This document shows, piece after piece, positions 42,846-52,164 of a DNA stretch of 64,000 bases. Position 1 is the stretch's first letter; each line of letters opens with the position of its first letter. The DNA lies in assembly GCF_000376445.1 (NCBI RefSeq), contig NZ_AQXI01000001.1:1582962-1646961 (forward strand). Direction: 5' to 3'. Under the pieces are notes generated by a model. That model ran no database searches. It was not told where the DNA came from and saw nothing but the letters and a program-made list of their open reading frames with translations. A program made the translations under genes and the position numbers. Source of the stretch: Haladaptatus paucihalophilus DX253 (GTDB lineage Archaea > Halobacteriota > Halobacteria > Halobacteriales > Haladaptataceae).

Positions 42846-43286
42846 TCAGCGGACGACCGTGACCATCATCGGCGCGCGGCGCATCACCTTGTCGGCGACC
42901 GAGCCGAGGATGATTTTCGAGATGTCGTCCTTTCCGTGAGTTCCGATGACGATGTGGTCTACGTCGTTTTCGCGGGCGTAGACGAGGATTTGGCGGGCGG
43001 GCTGGCCCATCTTGACGACGCTCTCGACCGGAACGTTCGCCTGCTCACCGAGTTCCTCGTGCAGTTCGTGAGCGTTGTCCCACTCCTCTTGATACCACTC
43101 CTGGGAATAGGCGGGCATCCCCGACTTCCCTATCGGCGACTGATACCCCGGCGAGAGCGGGTCGATATCGAACGGGTTGACGATGGTGATGAGCGTGAGT
43201 TCGACGTCCGGCATCGACGCCGCGTATTCGAACGCCTCCACCGATTTCGGCGAACCATCCAACGGAACGAGAACGTGTTCCCCCAT
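42846..43286 (-). CDS. Universal stress protein (UspA)
   Basis: The 146-residue protein starts MGEHVLVPLDGSPKSVEAFE and ends with the nucleotide-binding GTHGKDDISKIILGSVADKV and VMVTV-type strand (PMMVTVVR). A fold of this type binds ATP or AMP and responds to stress. It lies 71 bp downstream of the PiT transporter on the same strand, an arrangement frequent in haloarchaea. Confidence 0.92.
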   Translation of the reverse strand: MGEHVLVPLDGSPKSVEAFEYAASMPDVELTLITIVNPFDIDPLSPGYQSPIGKSGMPAYSQEWYQEEWDNAHELHEELGEQANVPVESVVKMGQPARQILVYARENDVDHIVIGTHGKDDISKIILGSVADKVMRRAPMMVTVVR

Positions 43287-43357
43287 GGCACGTTGGACGG
43301 GCGAACGCCAGTAAAACAGTTTTCTCTGTCGTTGACAGCTGTTCCCGGGGAACGAAC

Positions 43358-44632
43358 TCACCCGACGTTCAGGATGAACTCGAAGATGAGAAACGACCCG
43401 ACCGCCGAAAGGGTCGGCGAGAGGACCCAGAGGAGGACGATTCGGCTCGTCGCCGCCGGGTCGAACAGGTTTTCCGCGGTCAGTTCCTCGATGCTCTCCT
43501 CGCCGATGGGCGGCACTTCGCCGGTTTCACCGCCGTCGCCGACCGTGCCCGAGTCGGGAACGTCGCCGTCCGCCACGTCGCCGATGGTCGGGCCGGGCGG
43601 CACCTCTGATTCGCTGGTCTCCGCTATCAACGCACCCGAGGAGAGTTCCGCGGTGGGCGTCTGTTCGCCCTGCAGTGCGGTGTCCGCCACCTCCGCGACC
43701 GTCACCGCGCGACTGGCGCGACCCCATCCGAGTCCGATGATACACGACGTGGTGCTGACCGCGAGACTCGCCGGAATCCCGAGCCGCGAGAGAATCGTGA
43801 TGATGGTCGCGCCGATGAGCGAGACGATGAGCGCGGCCAGAATCGGCAGGTCGGTGATGCCGTCGCTGATGGTGTCGAGGGTCCGACGAGCGATGGTAAA
43901 GCCGCCGAGCCCGATGGCACCGATGGCCAGGAGGATTCCTTGGCTGGCGGTTATCGACCCGTTTCCGATGAGCGGGGCGACCGCATTGGCCGCGTTCGAC
44001 GCACCCGCGCTGAACCCCATGTAACAGGCGATGATGAGCACCGACGCCGCGCCGCCCGCTTCTCGTTTGCCGACGTTACCGCCGAGTTTCGGTCGGGGAA
44101 TCGACCCCGAACGGTCCACCGTCAGCAATCCGTCCTCGATTCGTGAGAACGAGAATCGGGCGTCCAGATGCGGGTAGAGGTACCGACCGACGACCAACCC
44201 GACGAAGAAGGCCGAAAGCGGCGCGACGATCCACGCCGAGACGATGGTGAACATCAACGATTCGTTGAGCGTGTTCGACGCCAACCCCAAGCCGACGATT
44301 GCGCCGACGGCCGTCATCGAGGTGGACGCTGGCACGCCGAACAGGTTCGAGATGAGCAGCGCGAACCCGGCGAAAAAGAGGACGACGATGCTCGTCACCA
44401 GCGTGAACTGGCTCGCCGGGACGATACCGTTGCTCATGGTCTCGATGACGTTTCGACCGACCGTCCACCCGCCCAAGAGGGCAAAACCGGTGAATAGCGC
44501 CGCCGCTCCGACTTTCCCGATGATTCGGCTGCCGACCGCGGGACCGAAGGCGACCCCCGTCGAGGACCCCCCGATGTTGTAGCCGACGAACACGGCGACG
44601 AACAATCCGACTATCAGTAATGCGGTGACCAC
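43358..44632 (-). CDS. pit: PiT-family inorganic phosphate transporter
   Basis: The 424-residue protein has two homologous halves. The first has FVGYNIGGSSTGVAFGPAVG, the second YMGFSAGASNAANAVAPLIG; these are the paired PiT signatures. About ten helices, and a hydrophilic loop (res 320-390) rich in Glu/Gly between the last helices. Family members import phosphate with Na+ or H+. The GTG at 44632 has a G-rich SD-like tract; the longer TTG frame would overlap the upstream gene's stop. Confidence 0.9.
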   Translation of the reverse strand: MVTALLIVGLFVAVFVGYNIGGSSTGVAFGPAVGSRIIGKVGAAALFTGFALLGGWTVGRNVIETMSNGIVPASQFTLVTSIVVLFFAGFALLISNLFGVPASTSMTAVGAIVGLGLASNTLNESLMFTIVSAWIVAPLSAFFVGLVVGRYLYPHLDARFSFSRIEDGLLTVDRSGSIPRPKLGGNVGKREAGGAASVLIIACYMGFSAGASNAANAVAPLIGNGSITASQGILLAIGAIGLGGFTIARRTLDTISDGITDLPILAALIVSLIGATIITILSRLGIPASLAVSTTSCIIGLGWGRASRAVTVAEVADTALQGEQTPTAELSSGALIAETSESEVPPGPTIGDVADGDVPDSGTVGDGGETGEVPPIGEESIEELTAENLFDPAATSRIVLLWVLSPTLSAVGSFLIFEFILNVG

Positions 44633-44685
44633 TCTCTTCCCCCACTCGTACAACGGTGGCAAACTATTTCGTTCTTGCTCGCACC

Positions 44686-46848
44686 TCAAGCGCGAAACGC
44701 CGCCCAGCGAAGCATGTCGTCGAACGCGACGACCGACTCGAACCGGTCGTCCGGGTCGTCCGCCATCGCTTTCGATATCACCTCGTACAGTTCCGGTGAG
44801 ACGGAATCCGAGCGAAGCGATTCGTACTCGTTCGGGTCCGCCCGGGCGAGGAGAAGTTTCCGATACTCCGGGTCGAGCATGCGCAGCGACCCCCCGTCGG
44901 GGTCCTCGCCGGTCAGAACGAAGGCCGCAATCGCGCCGAGGCGGTACACGTCGGTTCGCTCGTCACCCGCCTCGCCCGCGATCTGCTCCGGCGCGTCGTA
45001 GGGCGACCGGTCGCAGAACTCGGCCAGCGCGGCGGCCAGTTCCCAATCGGCCACGGCAACGTCGTCGCCGTCGAGGAGAATCGACTTCGGAGTCAGACCG
45101 CCGTGAATCACGCCGTCAGAGTGTGCGTCGTGGACCACCGTGTTCGCGTCCGAGAGAGCGTCGAGTCGCTCCTCGACTGGCCGGTGGGAATCGGCGAGCG
45201 ACCCGTCCGCGTAGTAGGGCAATTCGATGCTGTCGCCGTCGGTTTCGAGGACGGGAACGACGCCGGTTCGGTCGCTCATCTCGGCCCAGCGTTCGGTCGC
45301 CGAGCGGAACGTCCCCGCGACTTGCGGGTCCGTCAGGTGTCGCTCCAGGACGACTTCCGGGCCGTCGTCGGTGCGTTTCCTGACGCGATACGTCTCGGTG
45401 AGCGCGTCCGAAGCGAGGCGGTCGAGCCGACCGTAGTCGAGCGTCGGTTCGGTGACGTCCGCCGTGACCGCCCCGTCGTCATCGTTCCACCGTCGGTACG
45501 CCGCGAACGCCGTGGTCCCGACGAGGATGCCCGAGAGCGCCATCCCCGGACCGGACGTGAGGAATTCACCCGTTCCGTCGATGGCCGTGGAGAGAAGCGA
45601 ATGATGGCGGTCGAACGCGAACAGCGTACCGCGGGTCCCGAAAAGGAGTACATCGTCCGCGAGTATGGTGTTGATGGCACGGTTCGCACCCGTGAACGAC
45701 CACTGTAACGAACCGTCGTCGGTCGAGAGGACGTACAGCGTTCGTTCGAAAGAGACGTACACGGACCCGTCGCTGACGTTGAGGGTGGTGAAACTGTACT
45801 CCTCCGTGGACTCCATGTCGAACGTCCACCGCTCCGTCCCGTCGGTCGTTATCGCGGAGACGGTCCCCTCCCTGTCCACGCCGAACACCGCTCCGTCGGC
45901 GACGACCGGTTCGGCGCGAGTGCGTCCGACGTCGTCGTACTGCCACTGGACCGCCCCGTCTTCCACGTCGATGGCCTTGAGGTCCGGTCCCCACGAGTAG
46001 AGCACGCCGTCTTTCTCGACGGGTTGTCCCAGACTCTCGACGGACCAGTCCCGGGACCCGTCGTCGACGTCGAACGCGTAGATGGAACCGTCTTCGATGG
46101 CGTACAGGTGGGTATCGGTGACCGACCGCACGTAGAGGGTCGTGAGGTCGGTTTCGACGTTCTGCCAGCGTTTCGTCCCGTCCGGCGCGAACGCGTAGAT
46201 GGCGTCGTTGAAACTGGCGTAGAGGGTGTCGTTGGCGAACTGGAAACTGACGGCGCGCATATCGTTCTGTGTGGCTTGGTAACTCCACACTTGCTTTCCG
46301 GATTCGGCGTCCAACGCGAGGATAAACCGGTCGTCGGAGGAGAGGCGATACACGTTCCCGCCGCCCACTGCCGTCTGCGTCGAGGACGTGTCGGTCGATT
46401 TGCGCCACCGTTCGTCGCCGGTTTTCAAATCGAGCGCGACGAACGCCCCTTCCGAGTCGGTGTCGTTCCGCACGTTCCGAACGTAGAAGTACATCGAACC
46501 GTCGTCGATGACCGGGAAGGAGATACCGGGGAACTCCTTCGTCCACCGCTCGGTCCCGTCGGATTCGTCCAACCCGCGAAACTGGTACGTGGTCGATTCG
46601 GTCGAATCGGAGATGACGATGACCACGGCGATTCCGTCGGCGACGGTAATGGGATACGCGGCTTCGTACCGGGAGTCGGAGTCCTCCGGCGATTCGGGGA
46701 CCGTCCACGCCGGTTTCGGCGCGTCGTCCGAGAACGCCGTCGTTCCGGTCGTCGTGGTCGTCGCACCGCCGACGCCGACCGCCGCGCCGAGCGTTCCCGT
46801 CGTCGTCAAGAATCCACGTCTGGAGAGCGAGGAGGGCGAGGGATTCAT
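44686..46848 (-). CDS. PQQ-propeller / transmembrane / pseudokinase receptor-like protein
   Basis: The 720-residue protein has a Tat signal (SRRGFL, 9-14), then a propeller of about eight blades with the DG(S/A)xxW motif (e.g. GTERWTKEF, GDERWRKS, GSLQWSFTG), to about residue 425. One membrane helix follows (about 436-451) and then a cytosolic kinase-like domain (about 475-720). It keeps APE (619-621) and DVYRLG but has HGG (582-584) instead of HRD, and lacks the VAIK lysine (VVLERH). It is therefore a pseudokinase. It is directly upstream of the PiT gene. A sensor role is inferred from layout. Confidence 0.87.
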   Translation of the reverse strand: MNPSPSSLSRRGFLTTTGTLGAAVGVGGATTTTTGTTAFSDDAPKPAWTVPESPEDSDSRYEAAYPITVADGIAVVIVISDSTESTTYQFRGLDESDGTERWTKEFPGISFPVIDDGSMYFYVRNVRNDTDSEGAFVALDLKTGDERWRKSTDTSSTQTAVGGGNVYRLSSDDRFILALDAESGKQVWSYQATQNDMRAVSFQFANDTLYASFNDAIYAFAPDGTKRWQNVETDLTTLYVRSVTDTHLYAIEDGSIYAFDVDDGSRDWSVESLGQPVEKDGVLYSWGPDLKAIDVEDGAVQWQYDDVGRTRAEPVVADGAVFGVDREGTVSAITTDGTERWTFDMESTEEYSFTTLNVSDGSVYVSFERTLYVLSTDDGSLQWSFTGANRAINTILADDVLLFGTRGTLFAFDRHHSLLSTAIDGTGEFLTSGPGMALSGILVGTTAFAAYRRWNDDDGAVTADVTEPTLDYGRLDRLASDALTETYRVRKRTDDGPEVVLERHLTDPQVAGTFRSATERWAEMSDRTGVVPVLETDGDSIELPYYADGSLADSHRPVEERLDALSDANTVVHDAHSDGVIHGGLTPKSILLDGDDVAVADWELAAALAEFCDRSPYDAPEQIAGEAGDERTDVYRLGAIAAFVLTGEDPDGGSLRMLDPEYRKLLLARADPNEYESLRSDSVSPELYEVISKAMADDPDDRFESVVAFDDMLRWAAFRA

Positions 46849-46902
46849 ACTCGAAGTCACTGCGTGGAGTTATTTATAGTTGGAGATACGGAACGAGTGA
46901 GA

Positions 46903-47913
46903 TTAATCTTTGTTGCCGGAACCGAGCCAGCGACCCGTGTCTCCGAGACCTCGTATCGTCTCGAAGAATCCCGAGCGTTCGTGTTCGCCCGGCCGGAGGC
47001 GGGCACGAATGCGCGAGGAGAGGAGTTCGACGGTCACGACGATGACGACGACCATAACGAGTCCCGCCGCCGCACGGGCGTACGAGGCGGAACTCACGGT
47101 CTGCAGGCGGAGGTTGATGTACATCCCCAACCCGCCGGCACCGACGACACCGAGGCTGACGGCGATTCGGGTGTTGATTTCGAGGACGTAGAGCGTCCAC
47201 GCGATGAACGAGTTCGACACTTGACTGAGCATGCCGAAGATGACAACCTGTGGGCGCTTCGCGCCGGTCGATCGAATCGCTTCTATCGGCCCGTTATCGA
47301 TCTCTTCGAGTTCGTCGGTGAACAGTCGTCCGAGGTTGCCAATGGTATCGGTTGCGATGGCGAGCACTGCGCCATACGGATTAATGCCTGTCAGCGGGAT
47401 GTAGATGAGCACCCAAACCAACGCCGGAACCGCGCGGATGGTACTCATCGCCCCGCGGAAGATGAAGTTGAACGGGAACGGGGTCACGCGTTCGGAGCCG
47501 AGGATACCGAAGACGAGCGCGAGCGGAAACCCGATCACGGTACCACAGAAGCCGACGAGGACCGTCACGAACGCCGCCGAAACTAGTACGGAGCCGCTCG
47601 AAACGGACGCGTTGGCGATGGTACTAACGAAATACTGTGGATGCGTGAAACTGATCCAGATCGCACGAAGGCCGCCGATATCGTGCTGGTGAGTGTAGCT
47701 CGTGAAATCGACGAAATTGGGTTTGAGGAACGCCCCGATGAAGTTGATCCACGTTCCGAACTGGCGAACGAGGTCCGCCAGCAGGAAGCCGAGATAGGTC
47801 ATCCCCAAGCCGGTTATCAGAAGGACCGCAAGAATTCCCAATCCGCCGGATATTCGCCGGATGCGCTGTTCGTGCTCGATTCGCTGTTTGATTTCGGTGA
47901 TGTCCGTAGCCAT
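46903..47913 (-). CDS. phnE: Phosphonate/phosphite ABC transporter permease (PhnE-like)
   Basis: The 336-residue protein has six hydrophobic segments and the permease signature region EAIRSTGAKRPQVVIFGMLS (EAA loop, about 215-235). Together with the two next genes it makes a complete PhnCDE importer. The start is one base after the phnC stop. Confidence 0.93.
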   Translation of the reverse strand: MATDITEIKQRIEHEQRIRRISGGLGILAVLLITGLGMTYLGFLLADLVRQFGTWINFIGAFLKPNFVDFTSYTHQHDIGGLRAIWISFTHPQYFVSTIANASVSSGSVLVSAAFVTVLVGFCGTVIGFPLALVFGILGSERVTPFPFNFIFRGAMSTIRAVPALVWVLIYIPLTGINPYGAVLAIATDTIGNLGRLFTDELEEIDNGPIEAIRSTGAKRPQVVIFGMLSQVSNSFIAWTLYVLEINTRIAVSLGVVGAGGLGMYINLRLQTVSSASYARAAAGLVMVVVIVVTVELLSSRIRARLRPGEHERSGFFETIRGLGDTGRWLGSGNKD

Positions 47914-47914
47914 G

Positions 47915-48667
47915 TTATGCGATGTTGTTGATGGCCGAATTCTCCGGTGATTCGCCGTAATAGATCCGGTCGACGTCTTCCATCGTCAGGTCGTCTTTTC
48001 CACCGTCGAACACCACGTTTCCGTCCCTGAGCCCGATGAACCGCTCGCCGAACTCGCGGGCGATGTTGACCTGGTGGAGGCTCACGATGGACGTGAGATT
48101 TCGTTCCGCCGCCGCACGCTTCATGTAGTGCATTACGTCTTGGGCGGCTTTCGGGTCGAGACTCGCGACCGGTTCGTCGGCGAGGAGGAGTTGCGGGTCC
48201 TGGGTGAGTGCGCGAGCGATGCCGACGCGCTGTTGCTGGCCACCGCTCATGCTGTCCGCTCGTTGGTTCGCTTCTTCGAGCAACCCGACGGTTTCGAGCG
48301 ACCGCAACGCCATTTCCTTGTCGTCCTCGTCGTACCGTGTGAAGACGCTATCGACCGTGTCGGTCCGGTTGAGCGCCCCGGTGAGCGCATTTCGATACGC
48401 GCTCATGCTTTCGACGAGGTAGTGCATCTGGAACACCATCGCCACGTCGCTACGGGTACCCGAAACCCGGTCGTCGCCGATCCGAATCTCTCCCTCCGTC
48501 GGCCGTTCGAGACCGTTCAGGAGACGAAGCAACGTTGATTTCCCCGCCCCGGACGGACCGAGAAGGACGACGAACTCCCCGTCGGGAATCTCGAACGAAA
48601 CGTCGTCGAGCGCCACCGTCTCGCCACCGTAAACCTTGGTGATGTCCGATACCGTCAATGATGCCAT
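47915..48667 (-). CDS. phnC: Phosphonate ABC transporter ATPase (PhnC-like)
   Basis: The 250-residue protein has Walker A (GPSGAGKST), the Q-loop, signature [15 protein letters not shown], Walker B LLLADEP and the His loop. Its closest type is PhnC. It shares the operon with phnE. Confidence 0.94.
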   Translation of the reverse strand: MASLTVSDITKVYGGETVALDDVSFEIPDGEFVVLLGPSGAGKSTLLRLLNGLERPTEGEIRIGDDRVSGTRSDVAMVFQMHYLVESMSAYRNALTGALNRTDTVDSVFTRYDEDDKEMALRSLETVGLLEEANQRADSMSGGQQQRVGIARALTQDPQLLLADEPVASLDPKAAQDVMHYMKRAAAERNLTSIVSLHQVNIAREFGERFIGLRDGNVVFDGGKDDLTMEDVDRIYYGESPENSAINNIA

Positions 48668-48739
48668 GTGATTATTTGAACGAAGTCCTAAAATCTAATA
48701 GTTTATTATTTACTGTCGTTGATCCATCTTTTGAGGAGG

Positions 48740-49678
48740 TTAGTTCTTGAAGATATCTTCGCCGTATCCGAGTTTGTTGGCCACTTCGACAACGGGTTGG
48801 TACGTCGAGGCGTCGGCTTTCTTCACGCCATCAAACCAGATGTCGTCGTCGGTGTCCTGTTTGCCGTCCGCTCCGTAGTACATCTCGTCCGGCGCTTTGG
48901 TGAAGGCCTTCGTGATTTTTTCCTTCTCGTCGTCCGAGAGTTTTGGGGAAACCATAATCGGCGCACGCGGGATTTCGGAGCGAATATCGAGTTCCTTGAC
49001 GCCCTTGACGTAATCGTCCGCGTCGTAGTCCCAGACGATGAATCGACCGACACCGGCGGCGTCGGCTTGACCGCTTTTCAGCGCGTTGTACGCTTTGTCG
49101 TGGGTGGACCATTTTGGGGTGAAGTCGGCACCCTTCGGGTCGCCCGGTGACTCCGGAATCGAGAGCCCCGCCTGTTTCAGCATGTACAGTGGGTAGAGCG
49201 ACCCGCTGGCACTCAGGGGGTCGGCGAACGCGACGGTTTTTCCCTTGAGTTCCTTCAGCGACGAGATGTCCGAATCCTCGCGCGTGATAATCACACTGTA
49301 GTACGTCCACGTTCCGTAGGCATGGCGCTGAAGAATGATGTCCGCACGGTCATTTTTGACGCCCAGTGCGGCGGCGAACGGACCGCTTTCCGCAACGTCC
49401 GCCGTCCCGCTATCGAGCGCGGTAAGCGTCGCGCTGTAGTCGCTCGCGTACTTCATGTTCACGGTGTCAACAGCGTCGATGTAGTTGTTCAGACGCTTTT
49501 TGATTGGCGTGTACTGTGCCATCATCTGTTCCTGTGGCTCGGTCGGAGACATCAGGAACTTGACTTTTCCGTCCTTGTAGGCTTGTTTTCCGAAGGTTCC
49601 GATACATCCGGCCATGCCCGAAAGTCCGACGAGTCCCGCCGTGCTCGCGGATTTAATGAACGTGCGTCGATTGACCAT
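48740..49678 (-). CDS. phnD: Phosphonate/phosphite-binding lipoprotein (PhnD-like)
   Basis: The 312-residue protein starts with a Tat signal (NRRTFIKSAST) and a lipobox MAGC (Cys25), then a two-lobe binding fold of the phosphate/phosphite/phosphonate family (SSLKELKGKTVAFADPLSAS). It captures the substrate outside the cell for PhnE/PhnC. Whether it takes phosphonate, phosphite or phosphate esters cannot be told. Confidence 0.93.
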   Translation of the reverse strand: MVNRRTFIKSASTAGLVGLSGMAGCIGTFGKQAYKDGKVKFLMSPTEPQEQMMAQYTPIKKRLNNYIDAVDTVNMKYASDYSATLTALDSGTADVAESGPFAAALGVKNDRADIILQRHAYGTWTYYSVIITREDSDISSLKELKGKTVAFADPLSASGSLYPLYMLKQAGLSIPESPGDPKGADFTPKWSTHDKAYNALKSGQADAAGVGRFIVWDYDADDYVKGVKELDIRSEIPRAPIMVSPKLSDDEKEKITKAFTKAPDEMYYGADGKQDTDDDIWFDGVKKADASTYQPVVEVANKLGYGEDIFKN

Positions 49679-49776
49679 CTGGATTCATGTTATTCGTTCT
49701 GTACTTGTAGTTTAAATCTTCCTATTCAAACCTTTTGGCCCAATCGTGAGATACATAGCCACGATTAGAAGTCAAA

Positions 49777-49794
49777 TTTCGCGCAAACGCGAAA
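49777..49794 (+). promoter_or_regulatory. Palindrome in the hisH promoter, candidate operator
   Basis: TTTCGCG and CGCGAAA flank CAAA just before the TATA-like box (cagtttgtag). It ends about 32 bases before the ATG, where a bound protein would block TFB/TBP. A second repeat, AATCGTG/CACGATT, is at 49742-49766. Confidence 0.4.
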
Positions 49795-49825
49795 CAGTTT
49801 GTAGATCGAGTTGGTAGATGACGGT

Positions 49826-50485
49826 ATGGAAGCCAGTACGCACGCGAAGCAACGGGCCGCGTCGGTCGTCGTGGTCGATTACGGCCTCGGCAACCTCCGG
49901 AGCGCGGTCAAGGGTCTCGAACGCGCGGGAGCGGACGTCGAGGTGTCCGACGACCCGGCGACGTTCGACGCGGCCGACGGCATCGTTCTGCCGGGTGTCG
50001 GCGCGTTCCGTGAGGGTGTGGAAAACGCCGGACCGTACCGCGAAGCGCTCGTCGATGCCGCCGAAAGCGGGACGCCGGTGTTCGGCATCTGTCTCGGGAT
50101 GCAGATGCTGTTGACGACGAGCGAGGAGGCCGAGCACGCCGGGGAGGGCGACGTTACCGGACTCGACCTCATTCCGGGGACGAACGTCAGGTTCGACGGG
50201 GACCAGAAGGTGCCACAGATGGGCTGGAACGAACTCTCCGTCCAGCGCGACCACCCGTTGGTCGATGGCGTGGACGGGGAGTACGCCTACTTCGTCCACT
50301 CCTACTACGCCGTCCCCGAGGACGACGACGCCGTGGTGGCGACGACGGACTACGGCACGGACTTTCCGAGCGTCATCGCCGACGAGTCGGGGACCGTCTT
50401 CGGCACGCAGTTCCACCCCGAGAAGAGCGGCGACACGGGGCTTCGAATCCTCGAGAACTTCGTGAACATCTGTCTCGATAGCTAA
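49826..50485 (+). CDS. hisH: Imidazole glycerol phosphate synthase glutaminase HisH
   Basis: The 219-residue enzyme has the class I glutaminase features: Cys89 in FGICLGMQM, His197 and Glu199 in HPEKSG, plus VVDYGLGNLRS near the start. It gives ammonia to HisF for imidazole ring formation in histidine synthesis. ATG at 49826 follows a TATA-like box. HisF is not in this window, as usual for scattered haloarchaeal his genes. Confidence 0.95.
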   Translation: MEASTHAKQRAASVVVVDYGLGNLRSAVKGLERAGADVEVSDDPATFDAADGIVLPGVGAFREGVENAGPYREALVDAAESGTPVFGICLGMQMLLTTSEEAEHAGEGDVTGLDLIPGTNVRFDGDQKVPQMGWNELSVQRDHPLVDGVDGEYAYFVHSYYAVPEDDDAVVATTDYGTDFPSVIADESGTVFGTQFHPEKSGDTGLRILENFVNICLDS

Positions 50486-50491
50486 AGCGGA

Positions 50492-50899
50492 TTACAGGAA
50501 CTCGCGTACGTCGGAGTACCACATGTCGTGGTGGTCCATCGCGTCGATGTGTCGGGCGATTTTGGCGGCGAGGACGTGCCAGCACAGGTCGGTCGGGTCG
50601 GCGGGGTCGAGATTGTACTCGCTATCACGGCAGGTGCACCCCTCCTCCACGATGTACTCGTCCTCGAACCCGACGACGACCACGAAATCCCGGTACTCCT
50701 TGACGCGCCGTTCGGAAACGGCTTCGATGGCCTGTTTTCCCCTGTCGTCGTGCGTCGAGAGAATTCTTCCCACGATGTCGGGCGTGAGCGACCCCGCGTC
50801 GGCCAGTTCGGTTTCCCACTCCTCGACGCGGTTCACGGTATCCACTCCCCGGGAGAATGCGACCGACAGACGGAGTTCGAAACCGAGGGCACGGGCCAT
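50492..50899 (-). CDS. Small SWIM-type zinc finger protein
   Basis: The 135-residue protein has a predicted helical N-half and a C-terminal CxCx15CxH arrangement: Cys88, Cys90, Cys106, His108. This is the SWIM pattern, usually a DNA- or protein-binding zinc site. No catalytic domain is seen. Start at 50899 (MARALGFELR); the upstream frame is Arg-rich and non-coding-looking. It is convergent with hisH and divergent from trm1. Confidence 0.78.
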   Translation of the reverse strand: MARALGFELRLSVAFSRGVDTVNRVEEWETELADAGSLTPDIVGRILSTHDDRGKQAIEAVSERRVKEYRDFVVVVGFEDEYIVEEGCTCRDSEYNLDPADPTDLCWHVLAAKIARHIDAMDHHDMWYSDVREFL

Positions 50900-51004
50900 C
50901 GGTTCGGACGGACGAAATAAACCCGTTCCGATAGCGAGGAGGCGGTCGGGCCGCCGCGACGGCAACCCGTATCCCTTTTCGGGACGGAACGCCGACGAGC
51001 ACGC

Positions 51005-52111
51005 ATGAACGTCCGCGAAGGAGGAATCGAGGTGGAAGTTCCCGAGCAGGAGGGGGACGCCATCATCGACGACGTGTTTTTCAATCCGGTGCAGGAGTTG
51101 AACCGCGACCTGACGGTGGCCGTCCTACGAACGTACCGCGACCGCGAACCGCGGGCGGAGTACTACCTCGACGCCATGGCGGCCTCGGGGATTCGCGGCG
51201 TCCGCGCCGCCGCGAACGACTGGAACGTGACCTGTGCCGACATCGACCCGGACGCCATCGAACTCTGCCGGGAGAACTTCGAGCGCAACGACCTGCCGGG
51301 GGAGGTCGTCCACCGGAACGCCAACGCGCTCATGCACGAGGAGGTGTTCGACGTGGTGGACATCGACCCGTTCGGGACGCCGATTCCCTTCGCCGACGCC
51401 GCCTTCGCCAACACGCGCGATTTGGTTTGCGTGACGGCGACCGACACCGCGCCGCTCTGTGGCGCGCACTTCCACAGCGGCGTCCGGAAGTACAGTGCGG
51501 TGCCGCGCAACACGGACTACCACGCCGAGATGGGGGTTCGAATCCTCCTCTCCGCGCTCGCCCGCACTGCCGCCCGCTACGACAAGGGCGTCACGCCGCT
51601 CCTGACGCACGCGACGAGCCACTACGTCCGAACGTACCTCGAACTCGACGAAGGGGCGACGACGGCCAACGGTGCCATCGACGAACTCGGCCACCTCTAT
51701 CACTGCGAGGACTGTCTGCACCGGGATCACGAGTACGGACTCATCGCCGACCCGCCCGAAACCTGCCCGGCGTGCGAGGGAAACCGCGTTCTCACCGCCG
51801 GTCCGGTGTGGCTCGGCCCGACCCACGACGCCGACTTCGTGGACGCGGTGCGCGAGAACGTGACCGAGGAGATGGGAACCGCGAAGAAGGCGAACAAACT
51901 TCTAACGCAACTCTCGGGCGAACTCCACCGACCGACCCACTACGACCAACACCGGCTTTGCAAGGAGTGGACGCGTTCGGCCTCGGGGATGGACGAGTTC
52001 CTGGAGCGCCTCCGGGATGCGGGCTACGACGCCTCGCGCACCCACTACGGCGGGACGACGTTCAAGACGCCCGCCAGCGTCGCCGAGATTCGGGCGGCGA
52101 CGCGACCGTAG
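51005..52111 (+). CDS. trm1: tRNA (guanine-26 N2)-dimethyltransferase Trm1
   Basis: The 368-residue enzyme has the SAM fold ([15 protein letters not shown]), the catalytic [17 protein letters not shown] and a zinc site (CEDC and CPAC). It makes m2,2G at position 26 of tRNAs. It is at the normal length for archaeal Trm1. Confidence 0.96.
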   Translation: MNVREGGIEVEVPEQEGDAIIDDVFFNPVQELNRDLTVAVLRTYRDREPRAEYYLDAMAASGIRGVRAAANDWNVTCADIDPDAIELCRENFERNDLPGEVVHRNANALMHEEVFDVVDIDPFGTPIPFADAAFANTRDLVCVTATDTAPLCGAHFHSGVRKYSAVPRNTDYHAEMGVRILLSALARTAARYDKGVTPLLTHATSHYVRTYLELDEGATTANGAIDELGHLYHCEDCLHRDHEYGLIADPPETCPACEGNRVLTAGPVWLGPTHDADFVDAVRENVTEEMGTAKKANKLLTQLSGELHRPTHYDQHRLCKEWTRSASGMDEFLERLRDAGYDASRTHYGGTTFKTPASVAEIRAATRP

Positions 52112-52164
52112 CACGGGGTCGATAGTAGCCAACGCTTTTGGTCGATTTCGTGGAAGTACCCGTC

